Assembly (NCBI RefSeq): GCF_000633595.2
Contig: NZ_JIBU02000009.1
Location: forward strand, 62,001 to 126,000
Direction: 5' to 3'
Length of the DNA: 64,000 nt
Source: Clostridium drakei
GTDB lineage: Bacteria; Bacillota; Clostridia; Clostridiales; Clostridiaceae
Numbering within the stretch: the first letter of the stretch is position 1; each line of letters starts with the position of its first letter. This document shows positions 34,899 through 45,082 of this stretch, piece by piece. The notes under the pieces are model-generated. The model was not told the DNA's origin. It searched no databases and saw only the letters and a list, made by a program, of their open reading frames with translations. The position numbers and the translations under genes were made by a program.

Positions 34899-35456
34899 AT
34901 GGAAATTGGTAGATTTATGGAGCAATATATAAAAAATCCAAAAACAGTAGGGGCTATAGCACCAAGTTCAGATAAGTTAGCATGTAGAATGATTGAAGAT
35001 ATTGATTTTTTAAATGCTACTTACATTGTTGAATATGGACCAGGTACAGGTGTTTTCACAGAAAAAATATTAGATAAGAAGAAGGATAGCACTATATTTA
35101 TAGCCATAGAATATAATATGGATTTTTACAATATCCTAAAAGATAAGTTTAGAGATAGAACAAACTTCATACTTGTAAATGATTCAGCAGAGAACTTAAA
35201 AAAATATTTACATAAGTATAATATTGATAAATTGGACTATATAGTTTCGGGACTTCCATTTGCAAGTTTACCACAGGACATGAGCAAAAAAATATTATCA
35301 GTTACAAAAGAAATATTAAAAGACAAAGGAGAATTTATAACTTTTCAGTACACTTTGTTTAAAATGAAGCTTTTTAGAAAACATTTTGATAGAATTAAAA
35401 CAAAAAAGGTACTCTTAAACCTGCCACCAGCTTATGTTTTGAAGTGTAAAAACTAG
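34899..35456 (+). CDS. SAM-dependent methyltransferase (phospholipid N-methyltransferase-like)
   Basis: 185 residues. The SAM-binding loop is VEYGPGTGVFTEKIL, followed by an acidic residue in IAIEYNMDF and a VSGLPFASLP segment in the place of motif IV. The start RFMEQYIKNPKTVGAIAPSS is characteristic of the PmtA-like group that also resembles rRNA adenine dimethylases. It may methylate phosphatidylethanolamine or another small membrane-linked substrate. ATG 34899 follows AGGAGG at 34885-34890; the frame opens at 34875. No neighbouring lipid gene supports a firm substrate. Confidence 0.8.
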   Translation: MEIGRFMEQYIKNPKTVGAIAPSSDKLACRMIEDIDFLNATYIVEYGPGTGVFTEKILDKKKDSTIFIAIEYNMDFYNILKDKFRDRTNFILVNDSAENLKKYLHKYNIDKLDYIVSGLPFASLPQDMSKKILSVTKEILKDKGEFITFQYTLFKMKLFRKHFDRIKTKKVLLNLPPAYVLKCKN

Positions 35457-35696
35457 GTGAAATAACATTAGACTGTTGATTTCAAGGCCTAAATCCTATT
35501 CTTTTCCTTAAGGACATACATTATGCTCAAAATTAATAATAATATTATTACAATTAGGATATATACAAAAAATTCCTTTGTTCACTAGATTATATTAATG
35601 CAATAGTATATGATTATATTAAAATTGTGTTCTTTAGATAGAAAATTTATTGATTATTTTAATAAGGACAATTAGTCCTGAAAAAGGAAGGTTTGT

Positions 35697-36380
35697 ATGG
35701 AGACGAATATTTTAGTTGTAGATGATGATAAGAGCATTCGAAATTTAATAAAGGTTTATCTTGAAAATGAGGGATACAACATTATGGAAGCTTCTAATGG
35801 AGCTGAAGCTTTAGTTATGATTAATGAAAATAATTTTGATTTAGTTATTTTAGATATTATGATGCCAATTTTAGATGGCATAAGTGCTTGCATAAAAATT
35901 AGAGAAACTTATAATATGCCTATAATATTTTTATCAGCAAAGGATGAGGAAATAGATAAAATACAGGGGTTAACAGTAGGTGCTGACGATTATGTGTCTA
36001 AACCTTTTGGTTCTATGGAGCTTATAGCCAGAGTAAAAGCTCAACTTAGAAGGTATAAAAGATTTAATGCAGAACCTCAAAACAGCAGTACACTTACCAT
36101 TGATGATTTAACCATTAACTTTGATACCCATGAAGTTACGGTAAGAGGTGATAAAGTTAAGCTTACACCAAAGGAGTTTGATATATTAGAATGTTTAGCT
36201 AAAAACAGAGGCATGGTATTTTCAGTTCAGAAATTATATGAAGTTATTTGGAAAGAGGAGTTTGTGGTATCAGATACTTCTATTGTGGTTCATATAACAA
36301 ATCTTAGACAAAAAATTGAAGTTGATCCTAAGAAACCTAAGTATGTGAAGACAGTTTGGGGAGTTGGATATAAGATATGA
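35697..36380 (+). CDS. OmpR-family response regulator (VanR-like)
   Basis: 227 residues. Receiver domain with VDDDKSIR (acidic pair), phospho-acceptor Asp53 in VILDIMMP and KPF switch Lys; winged-helix effector domain with LTPKEFDILECLAKNRGMVF and IEVDPKKPKYVKTVWGVGY. ATG 35697 follows AAGGAAGG. The stop overlaps the ATG of the next gene (ATGA), so it is translationally coupled to its cognate sensor kinase. Similarity in layout to VanR/VanS and the downstream membrane protein suggest envelope sensing, but no vancomycin-resistance ligase genes are present. Confidence 0.92.
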   Translation: METNILVVDDDKSIRNLIKVYLENEGYNIMEASNGAEALVMINENNFDLVILDIMMPILDGISACIKIRETYNMPIIFLSAKDEEIDKIQGLTVGADDYVSKPFGSMELIARVKAQLRRYKRFNAEPQNSSTLTIDDLTINFDTHEVTVRGDKVKLTPKEFDILECLAKNRGMVFSVQKLYEVIWKEEFVVSDTSIVVHITNLRQKIEVDPKKPKYVKTVWGVGYKI

Positions 36381-37465
36381 AGAAAGGAAGAATCAATAAA
36401 ATAGGAGTCAAATTACTGATTTTGATTCCAATCGATATTATAGTAACTTTTTATGCTTGTGCATTTTTGGTGAGTATGATGAATAAGATTTTTGGGTTAG
36501 GTCCTTATTATTATGAAAAATATGCAGTATATTTAGCGTTTGTATTTTTTTTATTAGTATTAATAATTTTTATATCTATTTTTCTAGCTGCAATTAATGG
36601 AAGAATCAAATATTTAAATTATATTAGCAAAAGCGTTACCAATATAAAAACAGAAAAATATTTAAATCCTATAGATATAAAAGGCAGCGATGAATTTGCT
36701 CAATTAGCTAAGGATATAAATACCATGTCTGAAAGGCTTAAAGAAAATTATGAAAAAGAAAAAAAGCAGGAAGAAGCTAAAAATGAATTAATCGTTGCTG
36801 TTTCACATGATTTAAAGACTCCTTTAACATCTATAATTGGATATTTGGAACTTCTTGATAAGGGCAAGGAAGTTTTATCAAAAGATCAACAGGGGTTTTT
36901 AGAAGTAGCTTATAAAAAAAGTACGGATTTAAAAAAATTAATTGAAGAGCTTTTTGAGTATACAAAGCTTTCAAATAACTATACTAAATTAGATAAGGTT
37001 CCATTTAACATAGCTGTTTTAGTAAATCAGATAGTGGGAGAGAATATATTATTTCTATCTGAAAAGAACATAGAAGTTAAAATTGAATGCACTAAAAATG
37101 AGCTGATGTGTGAAATTGATATGCAAAAATTTATTAGAGTTATTGAAAACTTAGTAAAAAATGCGGAAAAATATAGTTATAGAAACTCAACTTTTATAAT
37201 TAGAATGTGGGAAGAGGATATGAATGTTAAACTTTCCTTTATTAATGAAGGTGACAATATTAGTGAAGAAGATTTGACAAAAATATTTGATGAAATGTAT
37301 AGAATAGACAAATCTAGAAATGCTGAAATAGAAGGTTCTGGACTAGGGCTTGCTATTTCAAAGAAAATTATAGAACTTCATGAAGGAAGGATTTGGGCAG
37401 AGTGTAATGGTAATGTAATTAGTTTTAATATTGTATTACCTAAGAAAAATCTTAATAATTCTTAA
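36377..37465 (+). CDS. Sensor histidine kinase (VanS-like)
   Basis: 362 residues. Two transmembrane helices at about 10-35 and 55-75 with a short outside loop of about 20 residues, HAMP (about 75-130), HisKA with His144 in VAVSHDLKTPLTSIIGYLELL-type sequence, and HATPase with NLVKNAEKYS and GSGLGLAISKKI. The tiny extracytoplasmic loop means the signal is probably sensed within the membrane or through a partner. Overlaps its response regulator by four bases. A TVP38-type membrane protein follows 96 bases later and could be its partner or target. Confidence 0.92.
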   Translation: MKKGRINKIGVKLLILIPIDIIVTFYACAFLVSMMNKIFGLGPYYYEKYAVYLAFVFFLLVLIIFISIFLAAINGRIKYLNYISKSVTNIKTEKYLNPIDIKGSDEFAQLAKDINTMSERLKENYEKEKKQEEAKNELIVAVSHDLKTPLTSIIGYLELLDKGKEVLSKDQQGFLEVAYKKSTDLKKLIEELFEYTKLSNNYTKLDKVPFNIAVLVNQIVGENILFLSEKNIEVKIECTKNELMCEIDMQKFIRVIENLVKNAEKYSYRNSTFIIRMWEEDMNVKLSFINEGDNISEEDLTKIFDEMYRIDKSRNAEIEGSGLGLAISKKIIELHEGRIWAECNGNVISFNIVLPKKNLNNS

Positions 37466-37561
37466 TGTTTTTCTCCATCTTTATTTAATAAATAGTATAT
37501 ATAATAAGTTTCATAGTTAGAAAAGCTATGAAATTTTAAATATAAAAATAGAGGTGGAATA

Positions 37562-38191
37562 ATGAATAAGTTATTTAAAGGTATGATCTTTTTATGTTGG
37601 ATAGCAATCCTAGGTGTATTTTTTAAATATCAATTATATATTGATGGAGCAAGCAAAATTACTAGTTTTTTACAAGCATATCCTAAGTACAGTACGTTAT
37701 TGTTCTTAACAATTGCTTCACTTAGAATTTTTACTCTAGTTCCTTGTACCGTTTTTATTATAAGTGCAGGAATACTATTTAATCCAGTTGAAGCATTTAT
37801 TTTAGTTACCATAGCAAATTTATTAAGTGAGATTTTCTTGTTTTTATTTGTTAAGGCAACAATTGGTATGGGATATCAAGAAAAGATAATCAATAAATAT
37901 CCCAAAATATACTCATTAATCCAAAATAATAATGTTAAAATCCTGGCTTTAGGAGTTTCATCTCCTATAGTACCATCAGATGTAGTATGTTTCTTTTCTG
38001 TGTTAACTGGGATGTCTTTTGTTAAGTATGTTTTAACTATATTTATAGCTGATACTCCAGTTATTCTTCTATATACCTTTTTAGGGATAAGCATGAAGTA
38101 TTCTCTATATGTATTTATCATTACACTAATTATTATAGTTTCAATGAGCTATGTGAATTATAGAAAATGGAATAGTCAAGTTAATTTGTAA
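37562..38191 (+). CDS. TVP38/TMEM64 (DedA-like, VTT domain) membrane protein
   Basis: 209 residues with five or six hydrophobic segments. The central SLRIFTLVPCTVFIISAGIL, FNPVEAFILVTIANLLSEIF and SSPIVPSDVVCFFSVLTGMS segments match the VTT/SNARE-associated domain with its re-entrant loops. Such proteins are thought to move lipids across or within the membrane. ATG 37562 follows GAGGTGG. It is on the same strand as the VanRS-like pair, so it may belong to that operon. Confidence 0.85.
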   Translation: MNKLFKGMIFLCWIAILGVFFKYQLYIDGASKITSFLQAYPKYSTLLFLTIASLRIFTLVPCTVFIISAGILFNPVEAFILVTIANLLSEIFLFLFVKATIGMGYQEKIINKYPKIYSLIQNNNVKILALGVSSPIVPSDVVCFFSVLTGMSFVKYVLTIFIADTPVILLYTFLGISMKYSLYVFIITLIIIVSMSYVNYRKWNSQVNL

Positions 38192-38645
38192 AATATAGGA
38201 TGGATATTATATGGAGCCTATTTATATAATAACAATATCTATAGTAGGCTTTGAATTTGAAACTTTACTATCCTTTATTCATATATGCATTTTGAAATAC
38301 ATTCTTCTACTTTAATTACTGGCATTTTCTTTTTTTCGCCTTGAGAATAGCTGCTTTCAATGAACTTTTTGGAAAAATAATTATAAAAATTACTCTTAAA
38401 GTTACAACAATAGGGGATATTTTATTAAAAATACTTTCTTGGACAGTATGGTAAAATCAAATCAAATTATGGATTTTTGGATATAAAAAATAAATATCCA
38501 CTAATTTAGTTGGTGGATATTTATTGAAAATTTTAACTAAAGACAATGTAAAGCCTATGGCTTTTTTATTTTTTATAGCAAATAAGACTGGCAGAGTACT
38601 AAATTAACCAGCACCAGCTTAAATAAAGAAGTTAGTACAAAATTA
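38192..38645. other. Intergenic region with two hairpins
   Basis: 454 bases between convergent genes. AATAAATATCCAC (38489-38501) pairs perfectly with GTGGATATTTATT (38513-38525), and a short AAGCC-TAT-GGCTT hairpin followed by TTTTATTTTTT lies at 38551-38572 and would end transcription from the left. No convincing reading frame; a 31-codon frame at 38211 has no ribosome site. Confidence 0.6.
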
Positions 38646-40154
38646 TTATTTCATTTTCACATGAACGATTCGAGAGGTACCAATGACTTTACCACATGAA
38701 TTTAATGCATTTACTTGAAAATATGGTCCACATGAATTAACATTAATTTTAGTTTCAAATCCAATGCGTGGAGTACTAATTATTACCACTGACAATCTAT
38801 TGTGCGATGGTCCTGCTAGTACTTGCCAAGCAACAGTTTCAGTTGAACCGTTCCATGATGCATAAACAATTGCAGATTTACAAAATAAATCTACAGCAAT
38901 ACTAGGCGGATAAAGCGGCAAACCTATCCATTTATTCTTAAATGCTCTATATGACAAATTTGTACTAGGAAACTGCATGTCATATAAAAAATTTAATGAG
39001 GGATCTTTCTTAGTATTGCCATCATTTTTAAATTCAGAAAGATATGGTTCCTGTCCCCATCCAATGAATTGATTTCTATTAGATAATTTTTGAACATTTC
39101 CTTGACTTGGAACATATAGTGCTGGATTATGATAGTACGTTTTATATACATTTGCAGTCATGGTTTTGAAATTAAGTCGAAGTATTAAACCATGTGCTTG
39201 ACACTGAGGTGGAGAGCTTGAAGAAGCACAACAAGCATCATCAAACAAGCTTATTTTATTTCCAGATCTATGACGTGCATCATGTTGCCAAGAAAATGTA
39301 GCATTTCGACCAAAAGTAAAATTACTTTGTTTTCCACCAAGTTGCCAAATTATATTTCCTGTTTTTTTATCAATTTTATAAATAGCCCACATATTACGCA
39401 TGCTAATTAGGAGTGTATTGTTTGAACCTTCTTCAACTGAATTCACGTGGAAACAATCCCAAATATTATTAGAGCTCTTTGCAGATGATGCGGGTAACAT
39501 CGAGTCGGCAGGATTAACATGGTCAAGTACATTCCAAAAGAAAAGAAGCTTGCCTGTTTGAAGATCAACTTCTTGAATGGAGTAATTATCGAAATATCCA
39601 TTTGATGGACCTCCATATGGAGTTAGATTTACAGGGACTTGTTTCACAGCAGTGAACAAAGCAGTATTTCGATTTGTAATAGTAAACTCATGAACATCAG
39701 CAGTGAACCCTTTTTTGGCAATAACTTTTTTTATCACTTTATAATTCTGATTTATGATTTGAAAATAGGCACCAGGTTCAGGATCTCCTGCTGGAAGATT
39801 AGGATTGGCGGACTGAGTTCCTGATATAGTTCCTTGCCACATAGTGAGAATTGGTTTAGATTTATAATATTGTACTCTAAAGTCCGTATTTTGTATATAT
39901 CTATTACTTAGAGGCTTAAACCAGACTGGATTACCAGCCTGGTCCATGATCAGTGCACCTGTTTGACCGATCATGGTTGCTCCATAAGAAGTATATGGTG
40001 CAACGAATATTAAGCCGGAATCTGTTCCTGATCTATTTACATTTATAGTTACCTTCATGGGATGCAATGCAGGGGCTGAAACAAAGCTCCATGCTTGAGA
40101 AGTTGAATTATTTATACATGTTTGTGATAGTATTTCAGGTTCAAAGTTATTCAT
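38646..40154 (-). CDS. Arylsulfotransferase (ASST)-family protein
   Basis: 502 residues. A beta-propeller-like body carries the family marks TADVHEFTITNRNTALF, WDCFHVNSVEEGSNNTLL with the conserved His, KIDKKTGNIIWQLGGK, and FSWQHDARH; the C-terminal 100 residues look like an immunoglobulin-like domain. ASST enzymes pass sulfate from aryl sulfates to phenolic acceptors. No signal peptide is visible, so it may be cytoplasmic. ATG 40154 is used because AGGAG lies nine bases before it; the frame opens at 40163. The sequence is less AT-rich than its neighbours and isolated by gaps of about 450 and 535 bases, suggesting transfer. Confidence 0.85.
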   Translation of the reverse strand: MNNFEPEILSQTCINNSTSQAWSFVSAPALHPMKVTINVNRSGTDSGLIFVAPYTSYGATMIGQTGALIMDQAGNPVWFKPLSNRYIQNTDFRVQYYKSKPILTMWQGTISGTQSANPNLPAGDPEPGAYFQIINQNYKVIKKVIAKKGFTADVHEFTITNRNTALFTAVKQVPVNLTPYGGPSNGYFDNYSIQEVDLQTGKLLFFWNVLDHVNPADSMLPASSAKSSNNIWDCFHVNSVEEGSNNTLLISMRNMWAIYKIDKKTGNIIWQLGGKQSNFTFGRNATFSWQHDARHRSGNKISLFDDACCASSSSPPQCQAHGLILRLNFKTMTANVYKTYYHNPALYVPSQGNVQKLSNRNQFIGWGQEPYLSEFKNDGNTKKDPSLNFLYDMQFPSTNLSYRAFKNKWIGLPLYPPSIAVDLFCKSAIVYASWNGSTETVAWQVLAGPSHNRLSVVIISTPRIGFETKINVNSCGPYFQVNALNSCGKVIGTSRIVHVKMK

Positions 40155-40689
40155 TCTTATCATCTCCTATTATTGTTATCTGTTATAAAAGATAACGTCA
40201 AAAGCTAATTGATTATATAATTAAATAAACGACTCAACTCTTCAATATCTTAATACAAGATTGACTTCTAATAGCACTTGAATGGACATACTTAACTAAT
40301 AATATATTCTATGATATTCTAAATCCAGAAGTTATGTGAATATAATGTAGAATCCCAAATTTTATATACATTAATTCTTACATTTCTTGAATTTAAGAGG
40401 ATTTTCTAGTATTAAAAATCATTTGAATTGGAATAAAGTAAATTCTTTAAGTTACAGGTATAGATAAAGTTTTTATTAAGAAATCAGCAAAGAAGATCCA
40501 AGAACTACCATATAGCTATTCATATATTGAAAGTAAAAGATTAATTAGATAAAATTTCATTTAAATTATGCATACATCTATGATATTACTTTAAAAATGA
40601 GTATAATTAATATGTCTATAACTATAAAAACATAAGTTATATTAACTTTGTTTTTTATTGAATTTACTTAAAGAAAGGATTTAAAGTAT
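40155..40689. other. Intergenic region before topB
   Basis: 535 bases of AT-rich sequence between divergent genes. I find no clear promoter pair, operator or hairpin. One frame of about 30 codons (near 40460-40552, ending RLIR) has no ribosome site and no recognisable family. Confidence 0.5.
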
Positions 40690-42885
40690 ATGGGAAAAAT
40701 ATTAGTTCTTGCAGAGAAACCATCCGTTGGTAGAGAAATTGCAAGAGTATTGAAATGTGGTAAAAAAGGCAATGGATGCTTGGAAGGAGAAAAATATATT
40801 GTAACTTGGGCTTTGGGACATTTAGTTACTTTAGCGGACCCAGAGGCTTATGATGATAAATATAAAACATGGAAGATGGAAGATTTGCCAATGCTTCCTA
40901 AATATTTAAAGCTTGTAGTTATAAAACAAACTAGTAAACAATTTAATGCAGTAAAGGAACAGTTAAATAGAAAAGATGTAGTGGAAATAGTCATTGCTAC
41001 AGATGCTGGAAGAGAAGGAGAATTGGTAGCAAGATGGATAATTGAAAAGGCTAGGATAAATAAGCCTATAAAGAGACTTTGGATTTCTTCTCAAACGGAT
41101 AAAGCTATTAATGAAGGTTTTAGAAATTTAAAACCTGCAGCACAATATGATAACTTGTATAGAGCAGCGCAAAGTAGGGCAGAAGCAGATTGGATTGTAG
41201 GACTTAATGTTACAAGAGCACTTACATGCAAGCATAATGCTCAACTTTCAGCAGGAAGAGTTCAAACTCCAACTTTAGCTATGATTGTTCATAGAGAAGA
41301 AGAAATTAAAAACTTTAAACCAAAGGATTACTACAGTATAACAGGAAGTGCTAATGGATACACTCTCCAGTGGCAAGGTGGCAAAGGGCATTTTAATACC
41401 TTTGATGAAGATTTTGCAAACAAGATAGTATCAAAGGTTAATAATCAAAATGGAAAAGTGGTTGATGTAACAAAAAGTGATAAGAAAAAGTATGCACCAG
41501 CACTTTATGATTTAACAGAGCTTCAAAGGGATGCCAATAGGCTTTTTGGTTTCTCAGCAAAGCAGACACTTTCTATAATGCAAAGATTATATGAAAATTA
41601 TAAGTTCTTGACTTATCCAAGAACAGATTCAAGATATATTTCAGATGATATAGTACCTACACTGCCAGATAGATTAAAGGCAATATCAGTAGGAAACTAT
41701 AGTAAATTTGCTATGGAAATTATGAAGGGAAAAATAAGAGCACATAAAGGCTTTGTGGATAATAGTAAGGTTTCAGATCACCATGCTATAATTCCAACAG
41801 AAGAAAGAGTTAATCTTTCAAAGTTAAGTAATGAAGAGAGAAAAGTATATGATTTAGTAGTTAAAAGATTTTTAAGTGTATTGCTTCCTCCATTTGAATA
41901 TGTGCAAACCACTGTAAAGGTAGAGGTTAATGGAGAAAACTTTGTAGCCAGTGGAAAGGTAATTAAATCAAAGGGCTGGAAGGCTGTATATGATAAAGAT
42001 GAAGACTTTGATGATAATGATGCACATGAAAATGAATTAAAGGAGCAGGTACTTCCACAAATAAATAAGGGAGATAGTATAAAGCTTACAGCAGTTAAGA
42101 TGCATAAAGGCCAAACTAAACCACCTGCAAGATTTAATGAAGGAACATTGTTGTCTGCTATGGAAAATCCTCAAAAATATATCAATATGAATAAGGAATA
42201 TGCAAAAACTTTAGGAGAAACAGGTGGACTTGGAACAGTTGCTACAAGAGCAGATATAATTGAAAAGTTATTTAATACTTTTTATATAGAGAAAAAGGGT
42301 AAGGAAATAATCCCAACTTCTAAAGGAAAACAGCTTGTAGAATTGGTACCAGAAGATTTAAAATCACCACTTTTAACTGCAAAATGGGAAACTGATTTGG
42401 ATTTGATAAGTAAGGGAAAATTAAATGATAAAAGCTTCATAGGTAATATGAGAAACTATTCAGTGAAGCTTGTGGATGATGTAAAAGGAAGCCATGATAA
42501 GTTTAAACACGATAATTTATCAGGTGCTAAATGTCCCGAGTGTGGCAAATATATGCTTGAGGTAAATGGAAAGCATGGAAGAATGCTTGTATGCCAGGAT
42601 AGAGCTTGTGGTCATAGAGAAAATTTAGCAAGGTTAACTAATGCTAGATGTCCGAACTGTCACAAAAAACTTGAGCTTAGAGGACATGGAGATGGCCAAA
42701 TTTATGTTTGTACAACTTGCAGCTTCAGGGAAAAAGCTGCATCTTTCAATAAAAGATTTGACAATAAGGAAGGTAAGAACAGTAAAAGAGATGTGGCAAA
42801 TTATATGAAGAAGATGAAAAAGGAAAATGAAGCTCCAATGAATTCAGCTTTGGCAGATGCACTAGCTAAATTAAATTTAAAATAA
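40690..42885 (+). CDS. topB: DNA topoisomerase III
   Basis: 731 residues, full length. The Toprim domain is at the start (VLAEKPSVGREIARVLK, ATDAGREGELVARWI with the metal-binding acids). The active-site Tyr is in FLTYPRTDSRYIS near residue 310. Two C-terminal zinc-ribbon-like Cys clusters follow (CPECGKYML...CQDRACGH, then CPNCHKKLEL...CTTC). It relaxes and decatenates DNA using a transient 5'-phosphotyrosine. Start ATG 40690 follows GAAAGGA. An aldo/keto reductase gene follows after 16 bases, likely on the same transcript, though functionally unrelated. Confidence 0.95.
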   Translation: MGKILVLAEKPSVGREIARVLKCGKKGNGCLEGEKYIVTWALGHLVTLADPEAYDDKYKTWKMEDLPMLPKYLKLVVIKQTSKQFNAVKEQLNRKDVVEIVIATDAGREGELVARWIIEKARINKPIKRLWISSQTDKAINEGFRNLKPAAQYDNLYRAAQSRAEADWIVGLNVTRALTCKHNAQLSAGRVQTPTLAMIVHREEEIKNFKPKDYYSITGSANGYTLQWQGGKGHFNTFDEDFANKIVSKVNNQNGKVVDVTKSDKKKYAPALYDLTELQRDANRLFGFSAKQTLSIMQRLYENYKFLTYPRTDSRYISDDIVPTLPDRLKAISVGNYSKFAMEIMKGKIRAHKGFVDNSKVSDHHAIIPTEERVNLSKLSNEERKVYDLVVKRFLSVLLPPFEYVQTTVKVEVNGENFVASGKVIKSKGWKAVYDKDEDFDDNDAHENELKEQVLPQINKGDSIKLTAVKMHKGQTKPPARFNEGTLLSAMENPQKYINMNKEYAKTLGETGGLGTVATRADIIEKLFNTFYIEKKGKEIIPTSKGKQLVELVPEDLKSPLLTAKWETDLDLISKGKLNDKSFIGNMRNYSVKLVDDVKGSHDKFKHDNLSGAKCPECGKYMLEVNGKHGRMLVCQDRACGHRENLARLTNARCPNCHKKLELRGHGDGQIYVCTTCSFREKAASFNKRFDNKEGKNSKRDVANYMKKMKKENEAPMNSALADALAKLNLK

Positions 42886-42901
42886 AAAGGAGATAGATAG
42901 C

Positions 42902-44029
42902 ATGGAAAATTATTTAGGACAAAATATTCCGAAATTAGGATTCGGGCTTATGCGTTTACCGATGTCAAATGATGAAATTGACGTTGAAGAGGTAAAGAAG
43001 ATGGTTGATCTGTTCTTATCAAAGGGATTCACATATTTTGATACAGCGTATGGCTATAATAATGGAAATTCTGAACGTGCCATAAAAGAGGCATTGGTAG
43101 AACGTTATCCACGTGATAAATATCTTCTTGCAACAAAATTACCTGCATGGGCAGGTGCAAAGACCAAAGAAGAAGCACAGCAGATGTTCCACACATCGCT
43201 TGAAAGAACAGGAGCAGGCTATTTTGATTTCTATTTGTTGCATAATTTAGGTGAAGCACGTACTCAGTCCTTTGATAAATTTGGAATTTGGGACTTTTTG
43301 AGACAAAAGAAGAAAGAAGGTCTGATTCGTCACTTAGGTTTCTCATTTCATGACAAGGCTTCTGTATTAGATAAAATTCTAACGGAACATCCTGAAATGG
43401 AGTTTGTCCAACTTCAAATCAACTATGCAGATTGGGATAATCCGATGATTGAGTCTAAAATGTGTTATGAAACTGCTAGAAAACATGGTAAGCCAGTTAT
43501 TATCATGGAACCAGTAAAAGGAGGTATATTAGCATCACCTCCACCTGCTGTGGAAAAGATTTTTAAGGATGCTAATCCAAATGCGTCTTTGCCTTCTTGG
43601 GCAATTCGTTATGCAGCGTCACTAGATGGTATTATTACTGTGTTGAGCGGAATGTCAAATATGGATCAGCTAGAGGACAATATTTCATACATGAAGAATT
43701 TTCAGCAACTTACTGAGAAAGAGTATGAGGTAATAAATAGGGCTCAAGTGGCACTTGATGCAATTTCATCAATTCCGTGTACATCATGTGCTTATTGCAT
43801 GAAAGGATGTCCACAGTCCATAGCAATTCCAGGCATATTTAAATCTATGAATATGATTAATATATATAATAATGAACAAGCTGCAAAGGGTTCTTATGCA
43901 TGGAATACAAAACTTAGTAACTTAAATGGTGCATCGGCCTGTATTGAGTGTGGTCAGTGTGAGAGTGTTTGTCCGCAGCACATCAAGATTATTGATGAAC
44001 TTAAGAAAGCTTCTGAAGTATTTGAATAA
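42902..44029 (+). CDS. Aldo/keto reductase with two C-terminal [4Fe-4S] motifs
   Basis: 375 residues. The AKR barrel occupies about 1-280: GFGLMRLPM, FDTAYGYNNGNSERAIKEAL (catalytic Asp/Tyr), TKLPAW, and YDFYLLHNL-like strand FDFYLLHNLG. The C-terminus holds CTSCAYCMKGCPQ and CIECGQCESVCPQ, two ferredoxin-type clusters, a combination common in anaerobes. It probably reduces an aldehyde or ketone with electrons from an Fe-S partner rather than NADPH only. ATG 42902 follows AAAAGGAG, 16 bases after topB. The substrate is unknown. Confidence 0.9.
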   Translation: MENYLGQNIPKLGFGLMRLPMSNDEIDVEEVKKMVDLFLSKGFTYFDTAYGYNNGNSERAIKEALVERYPRDKYLLATKLPAWAGAKTKEEAQQMFHTSLERTGAGYFDFYLLHNLGEARTQSFDKFGIWDFLRQKKKEGLIRHLGFSFHDKASVLDKILTEHPEMEFVQLQINYADWDNPMIESKMCYETARKHGKPVIIMEPVKGGILASPPPAVEKIFKDANPNASLPSWAIRYAASLDGIITVLSGMSNMDQLEDNISYMKNFQQLTEKEYEVINRAQVALDAISSIPCTSCAYCMKGCPQSIAIPGIFKSMNMINIYNNEQAAKGSYAWNTKLSNLNGASACIECGQCESVCPQHIKIIDELKKASEVFE

Positions 44030-44062
44030 GTATTGGTGATAATAATATAAATAATGATAAAC

Positions 44063-44110
44063 ATCCTCATCATCAAAGCATATAATGTTTGATGATGAGG
44101 ATAATTTTAT
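44063..44110 (+). terminator. Terminator after aldo/keto reductase gene
   Basis: ATCCTCATCATCAAA pairs perfectly with TTTGATGATGAGGAT around a ten-base loop, followed by AATTTTATTTT. Confidence 0.85.
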
Positions 44111-44203
44111 TTTGCAAAAACATTTTGACTTGGAATGTTACCATAAGTGATATTCTACTACTATTTTATGATAAATAAAAAAATAGTATTGGAGGAAGAA
44201 ACA

Positions 44204-45082
44204 TTGGAATTAAAGAGATTAAATGATAAAGAACTTTTTAAAGATAAAAAGGAAATATTAAGGTTAAAGAAAATATCCATAAAGGATAAAGAGCTTTTTA
44301 AGGATTTTGATTATATTGGTTCAGATTATGTATTCTCATATATTTATATGTATAGTGAACTTTACAAATTAAAAATTTACCATGATGATAGGACAATAAT
44401 CATATATTCAGATTATGAGAAACCATTGTTTTATATGCCGTTAGGAGATACCGAATATGGTATAAAGCTTGTTTTACAATATTGCCGTAATCATCAGTTG
44501 AAACCTTATTTTACAAAGATACCTGATAGTCATATTGAAATATTTAAATTTATGAATTACAAAATTGAGGAAGATAGAAATTCATTTGATTATATATATT
44601 CAAACTCATCATTGACAACTTATGAAGGACATGATTTTAGAAAACAGAGAAATAATCTTTCTAATTATCTGAAAAAATTCATTCCTGTTTACAGCAGTGA
44701 TATAGTTTCTAATATAAAAAAATGCAAAGAATTCACACTAAAATATTACGATAAAACCGATGTGGTACAACCTACATTGAAAATATTGGATTGTATTGAT
44801 AGCTTAAATTTAAAAGGAGGTATAGTATGGAATGGCAGTGATATGCAAGCATACTGTATATATGAAGAAATAACTAGTGATATGGCTATTTCTCATGTAG
44901 AACTTACCGATAATAGCCACAGAGGAGTTCACGCTTATATGATAAATGAAATGTCCAAGAATATGAATGTGAAGTTTGTTAATAAGGAAGATGACATGGG
45001 AATAGCTGGTCTTAGAAGGTTTAAGGAGAATTATAATCCGTGTAAACTTGCTGTAAAATATTCTGCTTATCTAGGCGTATAG
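44204..45082 (+). CDS. DUF2156-family protein (MprF C-terminal-like)
   Basis: 292 residues from TTG 44204, which has GGAGGAAG seven bases before it; the frame opens at 44147 without a ribosome site. The fold is two GNAT-like halves, as in the C-terminal domain of MprF lysyltransferases: FDYIGSDYVFSYIYMY, FRKQRNNLSNYLKKF and NKEDDMGIAGLRRFKENYNP are typical DUF2156 stretches. It lacks MprF membrane helices. DUF2156 proteins may transfer aminoacyl groups from tRNA to lipids or other acceptors. The last seven codons and stop coincide with a dispersed repeat (see 45064-45170). Confidence 0.82.
   Translation: MELKRLNDKELFKDKKEILRLKKISIKDKELFKDFDYIGSDYVFSYIYMYSELYKLKIYHDDRTIIIYSDYEKPLFYMPLGDTEYGIKLVLQYCRNHQLKPYFTKIPDSHIEIFKFMNYKIEEDRNSFDYIYSNSSLTTYEGHDFRKQRNNLSNYLKKFIPVYSSDIVSNIKKCKEFTLKYYDKTDVVQPTLKILDCIDSLNLKGGIVWNGSDMQAYCIYEEITSDMAISHVELTDNSHRGVHAYMINEMSKNMNVKFVNKEDDMGIAGLRRFKENYNPCKLAVKYSAYLGV

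Noticed and set aside
36377-38191. Glycopeptide resistance cluster (VanRS)
   Set aside because: Only the two-component pair is VanRS-like; no vanHAX-type ligase or dehydrogenase genes follow.
40460-40552. Transposase remnant upstream of topB
   Set aside because: A frame of about 30 codons without ribosome site or recognisable motif; not supportable.
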